Shown here one piece after another: positions 40,656 to 48,699 of a stretch of 64,000 bases of DNA. The DNA lies in assembly GCF_023284045.1 (NCBI RefSeq), contig NZ_JAKIKQ010000012.1:1-64000 (forward strand). The letters run 5' to 3'. The notes under the pieces are model-generated. The model saw only the letters and a list, made by a program, of their open reading frames with translations, was not told the origin of the DNA and searched no databases. The DNA is from Shewanella kaireitica. Its GTDB lineage: Bacteria; Pseudomonadota; Gammaproteobacteria; Enterobacterales; Shewanellaceae. The translations under genes were made by a program, and so were the position numbers. The first letter of the stretch is position 1; each line of letters opens with the position of its first letter.

Positions 40656-41093
40656 ATGAAACTAGTTAATAAGACTGCTGTTACTGTTGCTGTTGGCGCT
40701 GTTGTTCTTGGAAGCTCTTTGGCTGCATCTGTTCAAGCAAGCCCATTTGGCTTTAGTGAAATGCAAGCCGGTTACCAGTTAGTAGAAGGTGAAGGTAAGT
40801 GTGGCGAAGGTAAATGCGGCGCAGACAAAAAGAAAGCCAAAGAAGGTAAGTGTGGCGAAGGTAAATGTGGCGAAGATAAAATGAAAGCCAAAGAAGGTAA
40901 GTGCGGCGAAGGTAAATGTGGCGGCGACAAAATGAAAGCCAAAGAGGGCAAGTGTGGCGAAGGTAAATGTGGCGGCGACAAGGCTAAGTCTAAAGCCAAA
41001 GAAGGTAAGTGTGGCGAAGGTAAGTGCGGCGGCGACAAGAAAGCTAAGAAAGAAGGTAAGTGTGGTGAAGGTAAATGTGGTGGTTCTAAGTAA
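40656..41093 (+). CDS. hvfA: Bufferin/HvfA-type RiPP precursor, six EGKCGEGKCG repeats
   Basis: The 145 residues start with a signal peptide (cleavage after VQA, before SPFGF), then a short spacer with AGYQLVEGE, then six units of EGKCGEGKCG separated by Lys/Ala/Asp linkers, giving 12 cysteines, all within EGKCG. The DUF692 oxidase and DUF2063 partner follow directly. In the HvfA/bufferin family, such EGKC cysteines are converted to sulfur heterocycles (thiooxazole, or oxazolone-thioamide in HvfA), and the secreted product binds copper. Activity here is inferred. A good AAGGAAG ribosome site precedes the ATG. At DNA level the repeats are 48-57 bp units (about 40790-41090) and could expand or contract. 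Confidence 0.88.
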   Translation: MKLVNKTAVTVAVGAVVLGSSLAASVQASPFGFSEMQAGYQLVEGEGKCGEGKCGADKKKAKEGKCGEGKCGEDKMKAKEGKCGEGKCGGDKMKAKEGKCGEGKCGGDKAKSKAKEGKCGEGKCGGDKKAKKEGKCGEGKCGGSK

Positions 41094-41112
41094 GCTTTAT
41101 AATTAGTAAAAC

Positions 41113-41139
41113 GGGGCCAGCGTTTGCTGGCCCTATTTG
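41113..41139 (+). terminator. Hairpin between precursor and maturase genes
   Basis: GGGCCAGC/GCTGGCCC stem followed by TATTTG, an imperfect T tract, 34 nt before the DUF692 gene. It may act as a partial terminator or as a 3'-end stabiliser, giving more precursor than enzyme transcript. Confidence 0.65.
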
Positions 41140-41172
41140 TTAATTTAACCCAATAATTGACGGGCAAGCAGT

Positions 41173-42009
41173 ATGACAAATAAAGGACAAGTGGGTCTCG
41201 GCTTAAGACGAGAAATGTTGGATGAATTTTGCCAAGGTGTCCCCGCTGGCATTGATTTTTTTGAAGTGGCGCCTGAAAATTGGATGACGCTGGGTGGTAA
41301 GTTTGGTCGTCAATTTCGAGCATTAACTGAAAAGCATGAGTTTTATTGTCATGGTCTTTCACTATCAATAGGTAGTCCTGCACCGCTTGATGTGCAGTTT
41401 GTCAAAAACGTCAAAAGTTTTCTTGATCAACACCAGATAAAAATATATTCAGAGCATTTGAGTTACTGTTCAGGCTCTGGGCACATGTATGACTTAATGC
41501 CTATCCCGTTTACAGGGGAAGCGGTGCGACATGTGGCTCAGCGGGTTAAGCAAGTAGAAGATATTATTGAACGACCACTTATATTAGAGAATGTTTCTTT
41601 TTATGCCGCTCCAGGTGCCGAAATGTCTGAGCTAGAGTTTGTCACATCAGTATTGGCTGAGGCTGATTGTAAGATGCTGCTGGATGTTAACAATATATAC
41701 GTTAACTCAATTAACCATCAATATGATGCGCTTGAATATTTAAAAGCGATGCCAACGGATAGGATCCAGTACTTACATATCGCTGGTCATTATGAAGAAG
41801 CTGAAGATTTAATGGTTGATACCCATGGCGCAGATATCATTGACCCGGTATGGAAATTGCTCGATGCATGTCATCAATATCATGGTGCTTATCCAACGCT
41901 ATTAGAACGAGATTTTAATATTCCTTCCACCAGTGAGCTTATGATTGAGATTAATCAGATCCATGATTATCAGAACCGCCATATTGCCAGCTTGAAAAGG
42001 AGCGCTTGA
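41173..42009 (+). CDS. hvfB: DUF692 multinuclear iron oxidase (HvfB-type RiPP maturase)
   Basis: A 278-residue TIM-barrel protein of the MNIO (DUF692, MbnB-like) family, which uses two or three iron ions and oxygen to modify cysteines of a partner peptide. Conserved metal-site motifs are all visible: HGLSLS (60-65), EHLSYC (94-99), ENVSFY (139-144), DVNNIY (171-176), HIAGH (202-206) and DTHGAD (216-221). It should act in the cytoplasm on the precursor before export. Its stop overlaps the start of the DUF2063 gene (TGATG). Confidence 0.92.
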   Translation: MTNKGQVGLGLRREMLDEFCQGVPAGIDFFEVAPENWMTLGGKFGRQFRALTEKHEFYCHGLSLSIGSPAPLDVQFVKNVKSFLDQHQIKIYSEHLSYCSGSGHMYDLMPIPFTGEAVRHVAQRVKQVEDIIERPLILENVSFYAAPGAEMSELEFVTSVLAEADCKMLLDVNNIYVNSINHQYDALEYLKAMPTDRIQYLHIAGHYEEAEDLMVDTHGADIIDPVWKLLDACHQYHGAYPTLLERDFNIPSTSELMIEINQIHDYQNRHIASLKRSA

Positions 42010-42770
42010 TGAGTTTCATTGAAACCCAACAAAACTTCATGGATTACATTAAAGATCCATCAAGCCCCTTACCAGAGGGAATTGAAGCTAGGCGAATGAA
42101 AATTTACCGAGAACTTTTTTTTAATAATGTTGATGGATTTGTCTCTAATGCTTTTCCTGTATTAAAAAGTTTATACAGCGAACAAGACTGGCAGCAAAGA
42201 GTACAGCAATTTTTTGTTGAACATGATTGTCACACGCCGATATTTATTGAAATCGCGCAAGAGTTCCTACTGTTTTTACAAACTGAATATACAGCAACAG
42301 AGCAAGACCCGCCTTTTATGCTTGAGCTCGCTCACTATGAGTGGCTCGAACTTGTCGTCGCTGTCGCTCAAGAGAGCCCTCAGCAAAAGGTCATTAATGT
42401 TGCCGATATCGATACTGACGCGATAGTTAAAATGTCGCTTAGTGTTTCATCAACTTCGCAAATTGCTCAATACACTTTTGATGTACAGCATATTAGTGAA
42501 GATTATCGTCCAAATGCGCCCACCGAAGCACCACAGTTTTTCTGCATTTACGCTGATTTCGATGATGAAGTGAGTTTTTTACAGCTTAATCCATTAACTG
42601 CGCAAGTATTGGCATATATGTCGCAATTTGAATCAGTACAGTATTCTGATCTAATTGACTGGTTATTAAAGACTTTCACTAATATCGAACCTGAGGTTTT
42701 GCAGCAAGGTTGCATTGAGCTTTTACTTCAACTGAGTGATAAAGGGATTATTCGAGAGTTTATTGGGTAA
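42009..42770 (+). CDS. hvfC: DUF2063 partner protein (HvfC-type)
   Basis: A 253-residue protein with the DUF2063 N-terminal domain: FIETQQNFMDYI, MKIYRELFFNNVDGFVSNAFPVLKSLY. In related RiPP systems this protein pairs with the DUF692 enzyme and helps it recognise the precursor. The ATG at 42009 overlaps the stop of the oxidase gene, ensuring coupled translation. No DoxX-type fourth gene (as in some hvf operons) follows. Confidence 0.9.
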   Translation: MSFIETQQNFMDYIKDPSSPLPEGIEARRMKIYRELFFNNVDGFVSNAFPVLKSLYSEQDWQQRVQQFFVEHDCHTPIFIEIAQEFLLFLQTEYTATEQDPPFMLELAHYEWLELVVAVAQESPQQKVINVADIDTDAIVKMSLSVSSTSQIAQYTFDVQHISEDYRPNAPTEAPQFFCIYADFDDEVSFLQLNPLTAQVLAYMSQFESVQYSDLIDWLLKTFTNIEPEVLQQGCIELLLQLSDKGIIREFIG

Positions 42771-42798
42771 TAGGCTTTCTATCGGCGTGATGAAACTC

Positions 42799-42804
42799 TA
42801 TAAT
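42799..42804 (+). promoter_or_regulatory. -10-like TATAAT of the 39-aa peptide gene
   Basis: TATAAT lies 58 bp before the peptide ATG and 22 bp before the FNR box; no good -35 at normal spacing. Confidence 0.35.
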
Positions 42805-42825
42805 GGCGCAAAAAATTGATCTAGA

Positions 42826-42839
42826 TCAATAAATGTCGT
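42826..42839 (+). promoter_or_regulatory. Perfect FNR/EtrA box
   Basis: TTGATCTAGATCAA is a perfect match to the FNR consensus TTGAT-N4-ATCAA and a perfect palindrome. It is 23 bp upstream of the ATG of the 39-codon peptide gene and downstream of the only TATAAT nearby. That position suits repression better than class II activation. Confidence 0.7.
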
Positions 42840-42862
42840 TAGCAACAGTCGTAGAGGAAGTC

Positions 42863-42982
42863 ATGAGTCAGCCGTTTAAAGACCCATTTAACATTGTTTA
42901 TTTTATTGGTTTTATTCTAGTGATGTTGTTACCGACATTGCCAGCAAGCTTGTCTTGGTTAAAGGTGATGGGGCTAATTTAA
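42863..42982 (+). CDS. Small membrane peptide, 39 aa
   Basis: A complete short ORF with an AGAGGAAG ribosome site. A polar N-terminus (MSQPFKDPFN) is followed by one hydrophobic helix (about 11-26) and a second hydrophobic stretch to the C-terminus. It has a perfect FNR box in front and its own terminator behind, so it looks like a self-contained gene. No family is recognised; small membrane peptides often tune respiratory enzymes or transporters. Confidence 0.65.
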   Translation: MSQPFKDPFNIVYFIGFILVMLLPTLPASLSWLKVMGLI

Positions 42983-43011
42983 GCTCTCTTTCATTTTTGC
43001 TGAGGTATACT

Positions 43012-43042
43012 AGCCACTCTTTATGAGTGGCTTTTTGTTTTT
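43012..43042 (+). terminator. Hairpin ending the 39-aa gene, 12 nt before the DUF454 start
   Basis: AGCCACTC/GAGTGGCT stem with TTTAT loop and a T5-G-T5 tail. It is so close to the DUF454 start codon that the downstream gene must be read through it or start transcription at about the hairpin. Confidence 0.8.
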
Positions 43043-43053
43043 AGGTGATTTTG

Positions 43054-43422
43054 ATGGCGTTAAAACGTGGTTTCTTTCTGTTGGCTGGGCTCTGTAGTTT
43101 AGCGTTAGGCTTGATTGGTATTTTGTTACCTATATTGCCAACGGTGCCGTTTATTTTGTTGGCGGCGTACTGTTTTGCTCGTTCAAGTGATCGACTTTAT
43201 CAGTGGTTGATGACCCATCCATGGTTTTCTGAAGCGCTGCGAGATTGGCAAGCAAAGGGGGCTATTAAAAAAGGTCTGAAGAAGAAGGCATACGTTGTTA
43301 GTAGCCTCAGCTTTGTTATCAGTATCGCTATTGTGCCGTTGCTCTGGGTGAAAGTGATGCTGGTATGTATTGGTACTGGACTGATTGTTTATTTAAGAAG
43401 TATCCCTGAAATTGAAGATTAA
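43054..43422 (+). CDS. DUF454 (YbaN-like) inner-membrane protein
   Basis: A 122-residue membrane protein with the DUF454 signature: LGLIGILLPILPTVPFILLAAYCFARSSDR and hydrophobic helices near 5-30 and 75-110. Function unknown. The ATG at 43054 follows AGGTGA; the GTG at 43045 is in frame but lies inside the ribosome site. Confidence 0.85.
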   Translation: MALKRGFFLLAGLCSLALGLIGILLPILPTVPFILLAAYCFARSSDRLYQWLMTHPWFSEALRDWQAKGAIKKGLKKKAYVVSSLSFVISIAIVPLLWVKVMLVCIGTGLIVYLRSIPEIED

Positions 43423-43672
43423 GCACATGACTGTATTGCAGCATGCTACTGAATACAAAAGTTAAATATTGCTAGTCAGGACAGCTCTTTTTGAGAGTGA
43501 ACAATAATGGCAACATTTAGCAGTGGCTTAGGCTACAGTTCTTACGATCCATTGTTGCAACTGGACATAAAGCGGCTTAAGCTTTATGCCGATTTTTACA
43601 CTTCGATGACATTCTGCCTACGTGTTACTTTGGCGTTTGTCAGCAAAACTAAATAAGATAAAGTAAATAATT

Positions 43673-44224
43673 ATGGTAATGAATACTGACAGCTTGGCAC
43701 TAATAAAGAACAGCATTAAAACCATCCCTAACTACCCTAAAGAGGGTATTTTATTTAGAGATGTGACCAGTTTATTAGAAGATCCACAAGCGTATAAACT
43801 TACAATTGGTCTTTTAGTTGAACACTACAAGGAGCAAGGTTTTACTAAAGTTGTCGGCACTGAAGCCCGTGGTTTCTTATTTGGCGCACCTTTAGCACTC
43901 GAGTTAGGTATAGGTTTTGTTCCCGTACGTAAGCCAGGCAAACTACCAAGAGAGACTATCTCTGAAAGTTACGAGCTAGAGTATGGTCACGATGTGTTGG
44001 AAATTCATGTTGATGCCATTACCAAGGAAGATAAAGTATTGGTTGTTGATGATTTATTAGCAACTGGCGGTACGATTGAAGCGACGGTAAAGCTTATCCG
44101 TAATCTTGGCGGCCAGGTTAATCATGCTGCATTCGTTATTTCACTGCCTGATCTTGGTGGTGAGAAGCGATTAGAGACAATGGATTTAGAATTACTCAGC
44201 CTGTGTGAATTCGAAGGCGAATAA
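43673..44224 (+). CDS. apt: Adenine phosphoribosyltransferase
   Basis: Salvages adenine to AMP with PRPP. The 183 residues contain [19 protein letters not shown] and the PRPP motif [16 protein letters not shown]. Two ATGs (43673, 43679) are possible starts; both give normal length. It is separated from dnaX by 150 bp with no clear terminator. Confidence 0.95.
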   Translation: MVMNTDSLALIKNSIKTIPNYPKEGILFRDVTSLLEDPQAYKLTIGLLVEHYKEQGFTKVVGTEARGFLFGAPLALELGIGFVPVRKPGKLPRETISESYELEYGHDVLEIHVDAITKEDKVLVVDDLLATGGTIEATVKLIRNLGGQVNHAAFVISLPDLGGEKRLETMDLELLSLCEFEGE

Positions 44225-44375
44225 TCAGACTAAAATTTCTGTTTAAGGTGATTTAATCACCGCCAAACCGCTCCTTGAACGCTTGATATGGCATGTAAAA
44301 CCTTTGCATGCTATTGTTCAAATAAGTCGAGGAGCGTGCTCCCGTAATCATATTCATGACACGTTGGGGAGTTCC

Positions 44376-47228
44376 ATGTCATATCAGGTGTTGGCCAGAA
44401 AGTGGCGCCCTGCCAAATTTGAGCAAATGGTTGGTCAGTCGCATGTCTTACATGCCTTAACCAATGCGCTCACTCAGCAAAGATTGCACCATGCTTATCT
44501 GTTTTCTGGCACACGAGGAGTGGGTAAAACCAGTCTTGCGCGTCTTTTCGCCAAAGGCTTGAATTGTGAACAAGGTGTTACTGCTACACCCTGTGGTCAG
44601 TGTTCAGCGTGTGTAGAAATCGCAGAGGGGCGTTTTGTCGATCTTATAGAGGTTGATGCGGCGTCGCGCACTAAAGTTGATGATACCCGAGAGCTTCTTG
44701 ATAATGTCCAGTATCGTCCTAGCCGTGGCCGTTATAAAGTCTACCTGATTGATGAAGTGCATATGCTGTCTCGCAGCAGTTTCAATGCACTGCTCAAAAC
44801 GCTTGAAGAGCCACCAGAGCATGTTAAGTTTCTGCTGGCGACAACCGATCCTCAACGTTTGCCGGTAACAGTACTGTCGCGTTGCTTGCAGTTTAATTTA
44901 AAAAGTCTAACTCAAGACGAAATCAGTGATCAGCTAACTAATGTGTTAACCGCCGAATCGCTGGAGTTTGAAGCCACAGCGTTAACGCTACTAGCAAAAG
45001 CCGCCAATGGCAGTATGCGTGATGCATTAAGCTTAACCGATCAAGCGATTGCGTTTGGTGCAGGACAAGTGAAACTTGAATTAGTGCAGACCATGCTGGG
45101 CAGCATTGATGAAAAGCAGGTTATCGCTTTGCTTGAAGCACTTGCAAAAGCGGACGTTATGGCATTGATGCAAGTCAGTGCTGGTGTATTGTCTTTTGGC
45201 GCCGAACCTGAAGAGGTGTTACGTAGCTTATTAGAGTTACTGCATCAAATTACTTTGACACAATTTGCTCCCGCCGCGGCACAAATGTCGCTTTATAGTG
45301 AGCAGATAAAAGCATTTGCACAGCAGCTATCGCCGGAGCAGGTACAGCTGTATTACCAGCTATTACTGACTGGACGTAAAGACTTACCTCATGCACCAGA
45401 TCCTAAGTCTGGTCTAGAGATGGCACTGCTTAGAGCCGTTACCTTTGTGCCAGAGCAACCTGTTAGCAAATGGGTGACAGAAAGTCCTGCATCGATAGCG
45501 ATTCCAGAGGCAGCAACACCTGTAATAACACAGTCATCTGAAACTACTGAGCCGCAAGCAATAGTTGCTCCACAGCCGCAAGTTAAAGCTGCGCCTGTTG
45601 AAGAGGCAGCGGAAAAAAAAACAGTTTTAACCGCTAGCAGCGTCAATGATAAGCAGCCGAGTCAAGAGCAAGTTGCTGCAGATAAGCCAGAACCTGAGTT
45701 AGCAGCCATTGAAGCCAGCGTCGGTGCGCCAGTATCCAGTACGCTTGAGAGTATGAATAGCGAAATGGCGGTCATACTCAGTCAAGCACAGAGCCAAGGC
45801 TTTTCAAGCTCAGACATCTCAGAGACTAAAGATATTAGTACTGAGCAGACCCTGAGCGAGGTTAAACCGCCAGTTAAAGCTCAACAGCTTGCTGATACGA
45901 GTGCCTCGGGTGACGCTGCAGTAATAAGCAGTGCTCCAGAGCAATTGCCAAAGCCAAGCGACATTGACTCAAATTTAAATAACACTGTCGTTGACAATGC
46001 TAGCGTTAAATTGGAAGCACAAAAGGGCCAGCTGGTTCAAGATAGCCAATTTGAAGGTGACGATGATCTAGCTGCATACTCGCAGTACGCGGGGGCGTAC
46101 GATACTGACATTGATGACAGCGATTTTGACTTTGCACTAGAGCAGTCCGAACCTTTAGCGCAAGACATCACAGACAGCAGACAAAATGCAGCGCAGTCAG
46201 CAGCAATATCGACTTCACTGGCGCCCAGTCAGCTAGAGAGTCAACCCAGCGCAGAAGATAGCTCGGCAAGTGACGACATTCTAGATGCTGTATTAGCCGC
46301 TAGAGATTCATTACTCGACGGAATAGGTGAAGAAGATCCTCAGGAGAGTTCAGCAAAAAAGTCTGTGACTGAACGAAAACCTTTTGCACCACCTGTCAAA
46401 AAGCCTAAACCAGATTCTGAAATAGAAAATAGTGTTCCTGTAACCGTTGGCGCTAGCAGCGTTCAACCGCAGAAAAATACAGAAGCAGAGGCTGTAGATA
46501 GCCTAGAGGAGACTGTTGACCGGCCGCCTTGGGAAGAGCCTCATGCACAGGACCCTACACCTAGGTTTGATGATGTAGCTGCTGACAAAGAAGCTGATAA
46601 AACAGTCAATAAAACTGCTGACAATGTCGCTGTAGAGTCGAAACAAACAGCTCAGCCACAAAATCAAGCAGAGCAGCAGGGCAAACCGCCTGTTACATTG
46701 CTTGATTCAACTTCAGTTCAGGATGTTGAGTTAAACTTACCTGCATTGCCTAGTGGTGAGATAACCGGTAACGATATCGATCTTAAATGGTATCGGTTCA
46801 TGGCTGACCTTGAAGTGGGTGGACGCGTAAGACAACTCGCGGTTAACTCTGTTTGTCACCAATTTGAACAGCCTCTGTCGTTATTGCTTAAACCAGATCA
46901 AAAGCATCTTGGCGCCGATGTAGCTATTAAGCAGCTAGAAGAGGCGATGAGTAAAGCACTCGGACAGCCAAGTGAAGTGCGGATCTCTGTTGGAGTCGAT
47001 AGCTCGCGTGAGACCCCACTTGAGGTGAGACGCCGTTTTCACAAAGAGATATTAGCTCAAGCGCATCACGGGATGATAACCGATGATAACGTGCGCTGGT
47101 TGAGCGAACACATGGGCGCACATTTGACGCCAGACTCACTATCTTATGCGCCAGAATTGCTGGTTAATAAGGGAAAATCGATAGAATTGGTCGATATGTC
47201 GAACTTTAAGCGGTTACCTGAGTCATAA
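44376..47228 (+). CDS. dnaX: DNA polymerase III tau/gamma subunit, extended linker
   Basis: Clamp-loader ATPase. Residues 1-370 are standard: Walker A GTRGVGKTS (45-53), zinc cysteines 64, 73, 76 and 79, and LIDEVHMLS. The C-terminal tau domain (about 800-950) binds the polymerase. Between them is a low-complexity, acidic Ala/Glu/Ser/Gln-rich linker of about 400 residues, so the protein has 950 residues against 643 in E. coli. The ATG at 44376 has a GGGGAG site; the frame continues upstream but lacks homology. A slippery A9 tract at 45613-45621 would give a gamma form. Confidence 0.95.
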   Translation: MSYQVLARKWRPAKFEQMVGQSHVLHALTNALTQQRLHHAYLFSGTRGVGKTSLARLFAKGLNCEQGVTATPCGQCSACVEIAEGRFVDLIEVDAASRTKVDDTRELLDNVQYRPSRGRYKVYLIDEVHMLSRSSFNALLKTLEEPPEHVKFLLATTDPQRLPVTVLSRCLQFNLKSLTQDEISDQLTNVLTAESLEFEATALTLLAKAANGSMRDALSLTDQAIAFGAGQVKLELVQTMLGSIDEKQVIALLEALAKADVMALMQVSAGVLSFGAEPEEVLRSLLELLHQITLTQFAPAAAQMSLYSEQIKAFAQQLSPEQVQLYYQLLLTGRKDLPHAPDPKSGLEMALLRAVTFVPEQPVSKWVTESPASIAIPEAATPVITQSSETTEPQAIVAPQPQVKAAPVEEAAEKKTVLTASSVNDKQPSQEQVAADKPEPELAAIEASVGAPVSSTLESMNSEMAVILSQAQSQGFSSSDISETKDISTEQTLSEVKPPVKAQQLADTSASGDAAVISSAPEQLPKPSDIDSNLNNTVVDNASVKLEAQKGQLVQDSQFEGDDDLAAYSQYAGAYDTDIDDSDFDFALEQSEPLAQDITDSRQNAAQSAAISTSLAPSQLESQPSAEDSSASDDILDAVLAARDSLLDGIGEEDPQESSAKKSVTERKPFAPPVKKPKPDSEIENSVPVTVGASSVQPQKNTEAEAVDSLEETVDRPPWEEPHAQDPTPRFDDVAADKEADKTVNKTADNVAVESKQTAQPQNQAEQQGKPPVTLLDSTSVQDVELNLPALPSGEITGNDIDLKWYRFMADLEVGGRVRQLAVNSVCHQFEQPLSLLLKPDQKHLGADVAIKQLEEAMSKALGQPSEVRISVGVDSSRETPLEVRRRFHKEILAQAHHGMITDDNVRWLSEHMGAHLTPDSLSYAPELLVNKGKSIELVDMSNFKRLPES
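45602..45637 (+). promoter_or_regulatory. Programmed frameshift signal in dnaX
   Basis: Nine A bases (45613-45621) sit in phase as A AAA AAA at codons 413-415. An AGAGG Shine-Dalgarno-like element starts 11 nt before the A run. A -1 shift reads five codons and stops at TAG (45635-45637), giving about 420 residues; a +1 shift stops at TAA (45628-45630). E. coli gamma has 431 residues. Confidence 0.7.
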
Positions 47229-47328
47229 TTTTACAATTGAAATTTCAGCTTTCATTGCTAATCGTTCTATATTTAGTAAGATTAGCGCAGTTTATTTGTT
47301 GTGATAAATAATAGAAGAGAATCAGAGT

Positions 47329-47658
47329 ATGTTTGGAAAAGGCGGTATGGGCAACTTGATGAAGCAAGCCCAGCAGATGCAAGACAAAATGGCTAAAGTG
47401 CAAGAAGAGATTGCACGTATGGAAGTTACTGGCGAAGCTGGTGCTGGCCTAGTAAAAGTCACTATGACAGGTTCTCACAGTGTGCGTAAAGTTGATATCG
47501 ACGCAAGCTTGCTTGAAGACGATAAAGAGATGCTAGAAGATCTTATCGCAGCGGCATGTAACGATGCTGCTCGCCGTGTTGAAGAGAATCAAAAAGACAA
47601 AATGGCAGAAGTGACTGGCGGAATGCAACTTCCACCAGGCATGAAGATGCCGTTCTAA
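47329..47658 (+). CDS. ebfC: Nucleoid-associated protein YbaB/EbfC
   Basis: A 109-residue DNA-binding dimer. It starts [29 protein letters not shown] and ends with the family's proline-rich [11 protein letters not shown]. It lies between dnaX and recR, the conserved order. Confidence 0.95.
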   Translation: MFGKGGMGNLMKQAQQMQDKMAKVQEEIARMEVTGEAGAGLVKVTMTGSHSVRKVDIDASLLEDDKEMLEDLIAAACNDAARRVEENQKDKMAEVTGGMQLPPGMKMPF

Positions 47659-47710
47659 GACAAGGTTTATAGGCTGCTAATAACAGTCAAAATGTGTCTG
47701 TTGAAGTTAA

Positions 47711-47737
47711 GAGCCCAATTTAAGTTGGGCTTTTTTG
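47711..47737 (+). terminator. Terminator of dnaX-ebfC
   Basis: AGCCCAA/TTGGGCT stem with T6. It separates ebfC from recR, which then has about 190 bp of its own upstream sequence. Confidence 0.85.
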
Positions 47738-47928
47738 TGGTTGTTTCATAGGCTCTTTGCAATAGAGGACACTAGCTTGCTATGAATTTAGCTGCTGTAG
47801 CATTTTTCTATGCTAATATTCGCGACTCATTTGTTTGGCTGTGCGCAGGGCTTTAACGTCGTCAGTGTCACTTCAAAATCAATATTATTATTTTAGGCTG
47901 CTAACTGCCTTGTTATACGGAATGTTAA

Positions 47929-48528
47929 ATGAAATTTAGTCCACTTGTTGATGAGCTTATCCAATCACTTAAATGCCTGCCGGGCGTGGGGCCTAAGTCT
48001 GCGCAGCGTATGGCATTTCAACTATTAGAACGTGATCGTAAAGCAGGAAGTAAGCTTGCTGATTCTCTCGGTAAAGCCATGTCTGAAGTCGGCCATTGTC
48101 AGTCTTGCCGTACCTTTACTGAAGAAACCTACTGCCCAATTTGTGTAAGTACCAAGCGTGGTCACTCAACTGTGATCTGTGTGGTCGAGACACCTGCTGA
48201 TGTTTTGGCTATTGAGGCTGGTGGACACTTCTCAGGACGTTACTTTGTGTTACTTGGCCACCTGTCACCGCTTGATGGAGTGGGACCTGATGAATTGGGC
48301 TTGGCACTGTTAGAAACGCATTTGGCATCAGGAGAAGTGACAGAACTTATTTTGGCGACTAACCCAACCGTTGAAGGTGATGCTACTGCACACTATATTG
48401 CCGATATGGCTAAGAAACATGAATTGGCTGTGAGCCGAATTGCCCACGGCGTGCCAGTGGGTGGGGAATTAGAATATGTGGATAGCACCACTTTAGCCTT
48501 GTCTTTTAATGGGCGCTTGCCTATTTAA
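47929..48528 (+). CDS. recR: Recombination protein RecR
   Basis: Works with RecF/RecO to load RecA on gapped DNA. The 199 residues contain a helix-hairpin-helix ([14 protein letters not shown]), a zinc finger ([16 protein letters not shown]), and a Toprim domain ([15 protein letters not shown]). Confidence 0.96.
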   Translation: MKFSPLVDELIQSLKCLPGVGPKSAQRMAFQLLERDRKAGSKLADSLGKAMSEVGHCQSCRTFTEETYCPICVSTKRGHSTVICVVETPADVLAIEAGGHFSGRYFVLLGHLSPLDGVGPDELGLALLETHLASGEVTELILATNPTVEGDATAHYIADMAKKHELAVSRIAHGVPVGGELEYVDSTTLALSFNGRLPI

Positions 48529-48557
48529 CTTAACTGCTAAAAGTGAGTTAAAATTTG

Positions 48558-48597
48558 AAAACCAGTTAAAGTTTATCCATTAACTGGTTTTTTTTTG
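48558..48597 (+). terminator. Terminator of recR
   Basis: AAACCAGTTAA/TTAACTGGTTT stem with a 10-nt loop and T run. Confidence 0.88.
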
Positions 48598-48626
48598 TGC
48601 ATTCGAAGTCAATGCAACCTTTTCCC

Positions 48627-48654
48627 CTTGAAAAGCGTTTTTATAGCCCCATTT
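48627..48654 (+). promoter_or_regulatory. Sigma-32 heat-shock promoter of htpG
   Basis: CTTGAAA, a 13-bp spacer, and CCCCATTT match the RpoH consensus (CTTGAAA-N11-16-CCCCATNT) at every specified position. It ends 45 bp before the htpG ATG. Confidence 0.9.
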
Positions 48655-48699
48655 CTAGTAACAAGCTCAACTTAAACCGAATTTTAAAGGGAACATTTC

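Noticed and set aside
40790..41090. Regular repeats that could suggest a CRISPR array
   Set aside because: The repeats are coding, of varying length (48-57 bp), with no unique spacers and no cas genes.
40772..41383. 203-codon minus-strand ORF rich in PSPHLPSP repeats
   Set aside because: It is the antisense shadow of the EGKCG repeats, and the plus strand has a signal peptide, ribosome site and matching maturation genes.
43507..43656. 49-codon ORF upstream of apt
   Set aside because: No good ribosome site, no domain or signal, and it occupies the apt promoter region; it may be chance.
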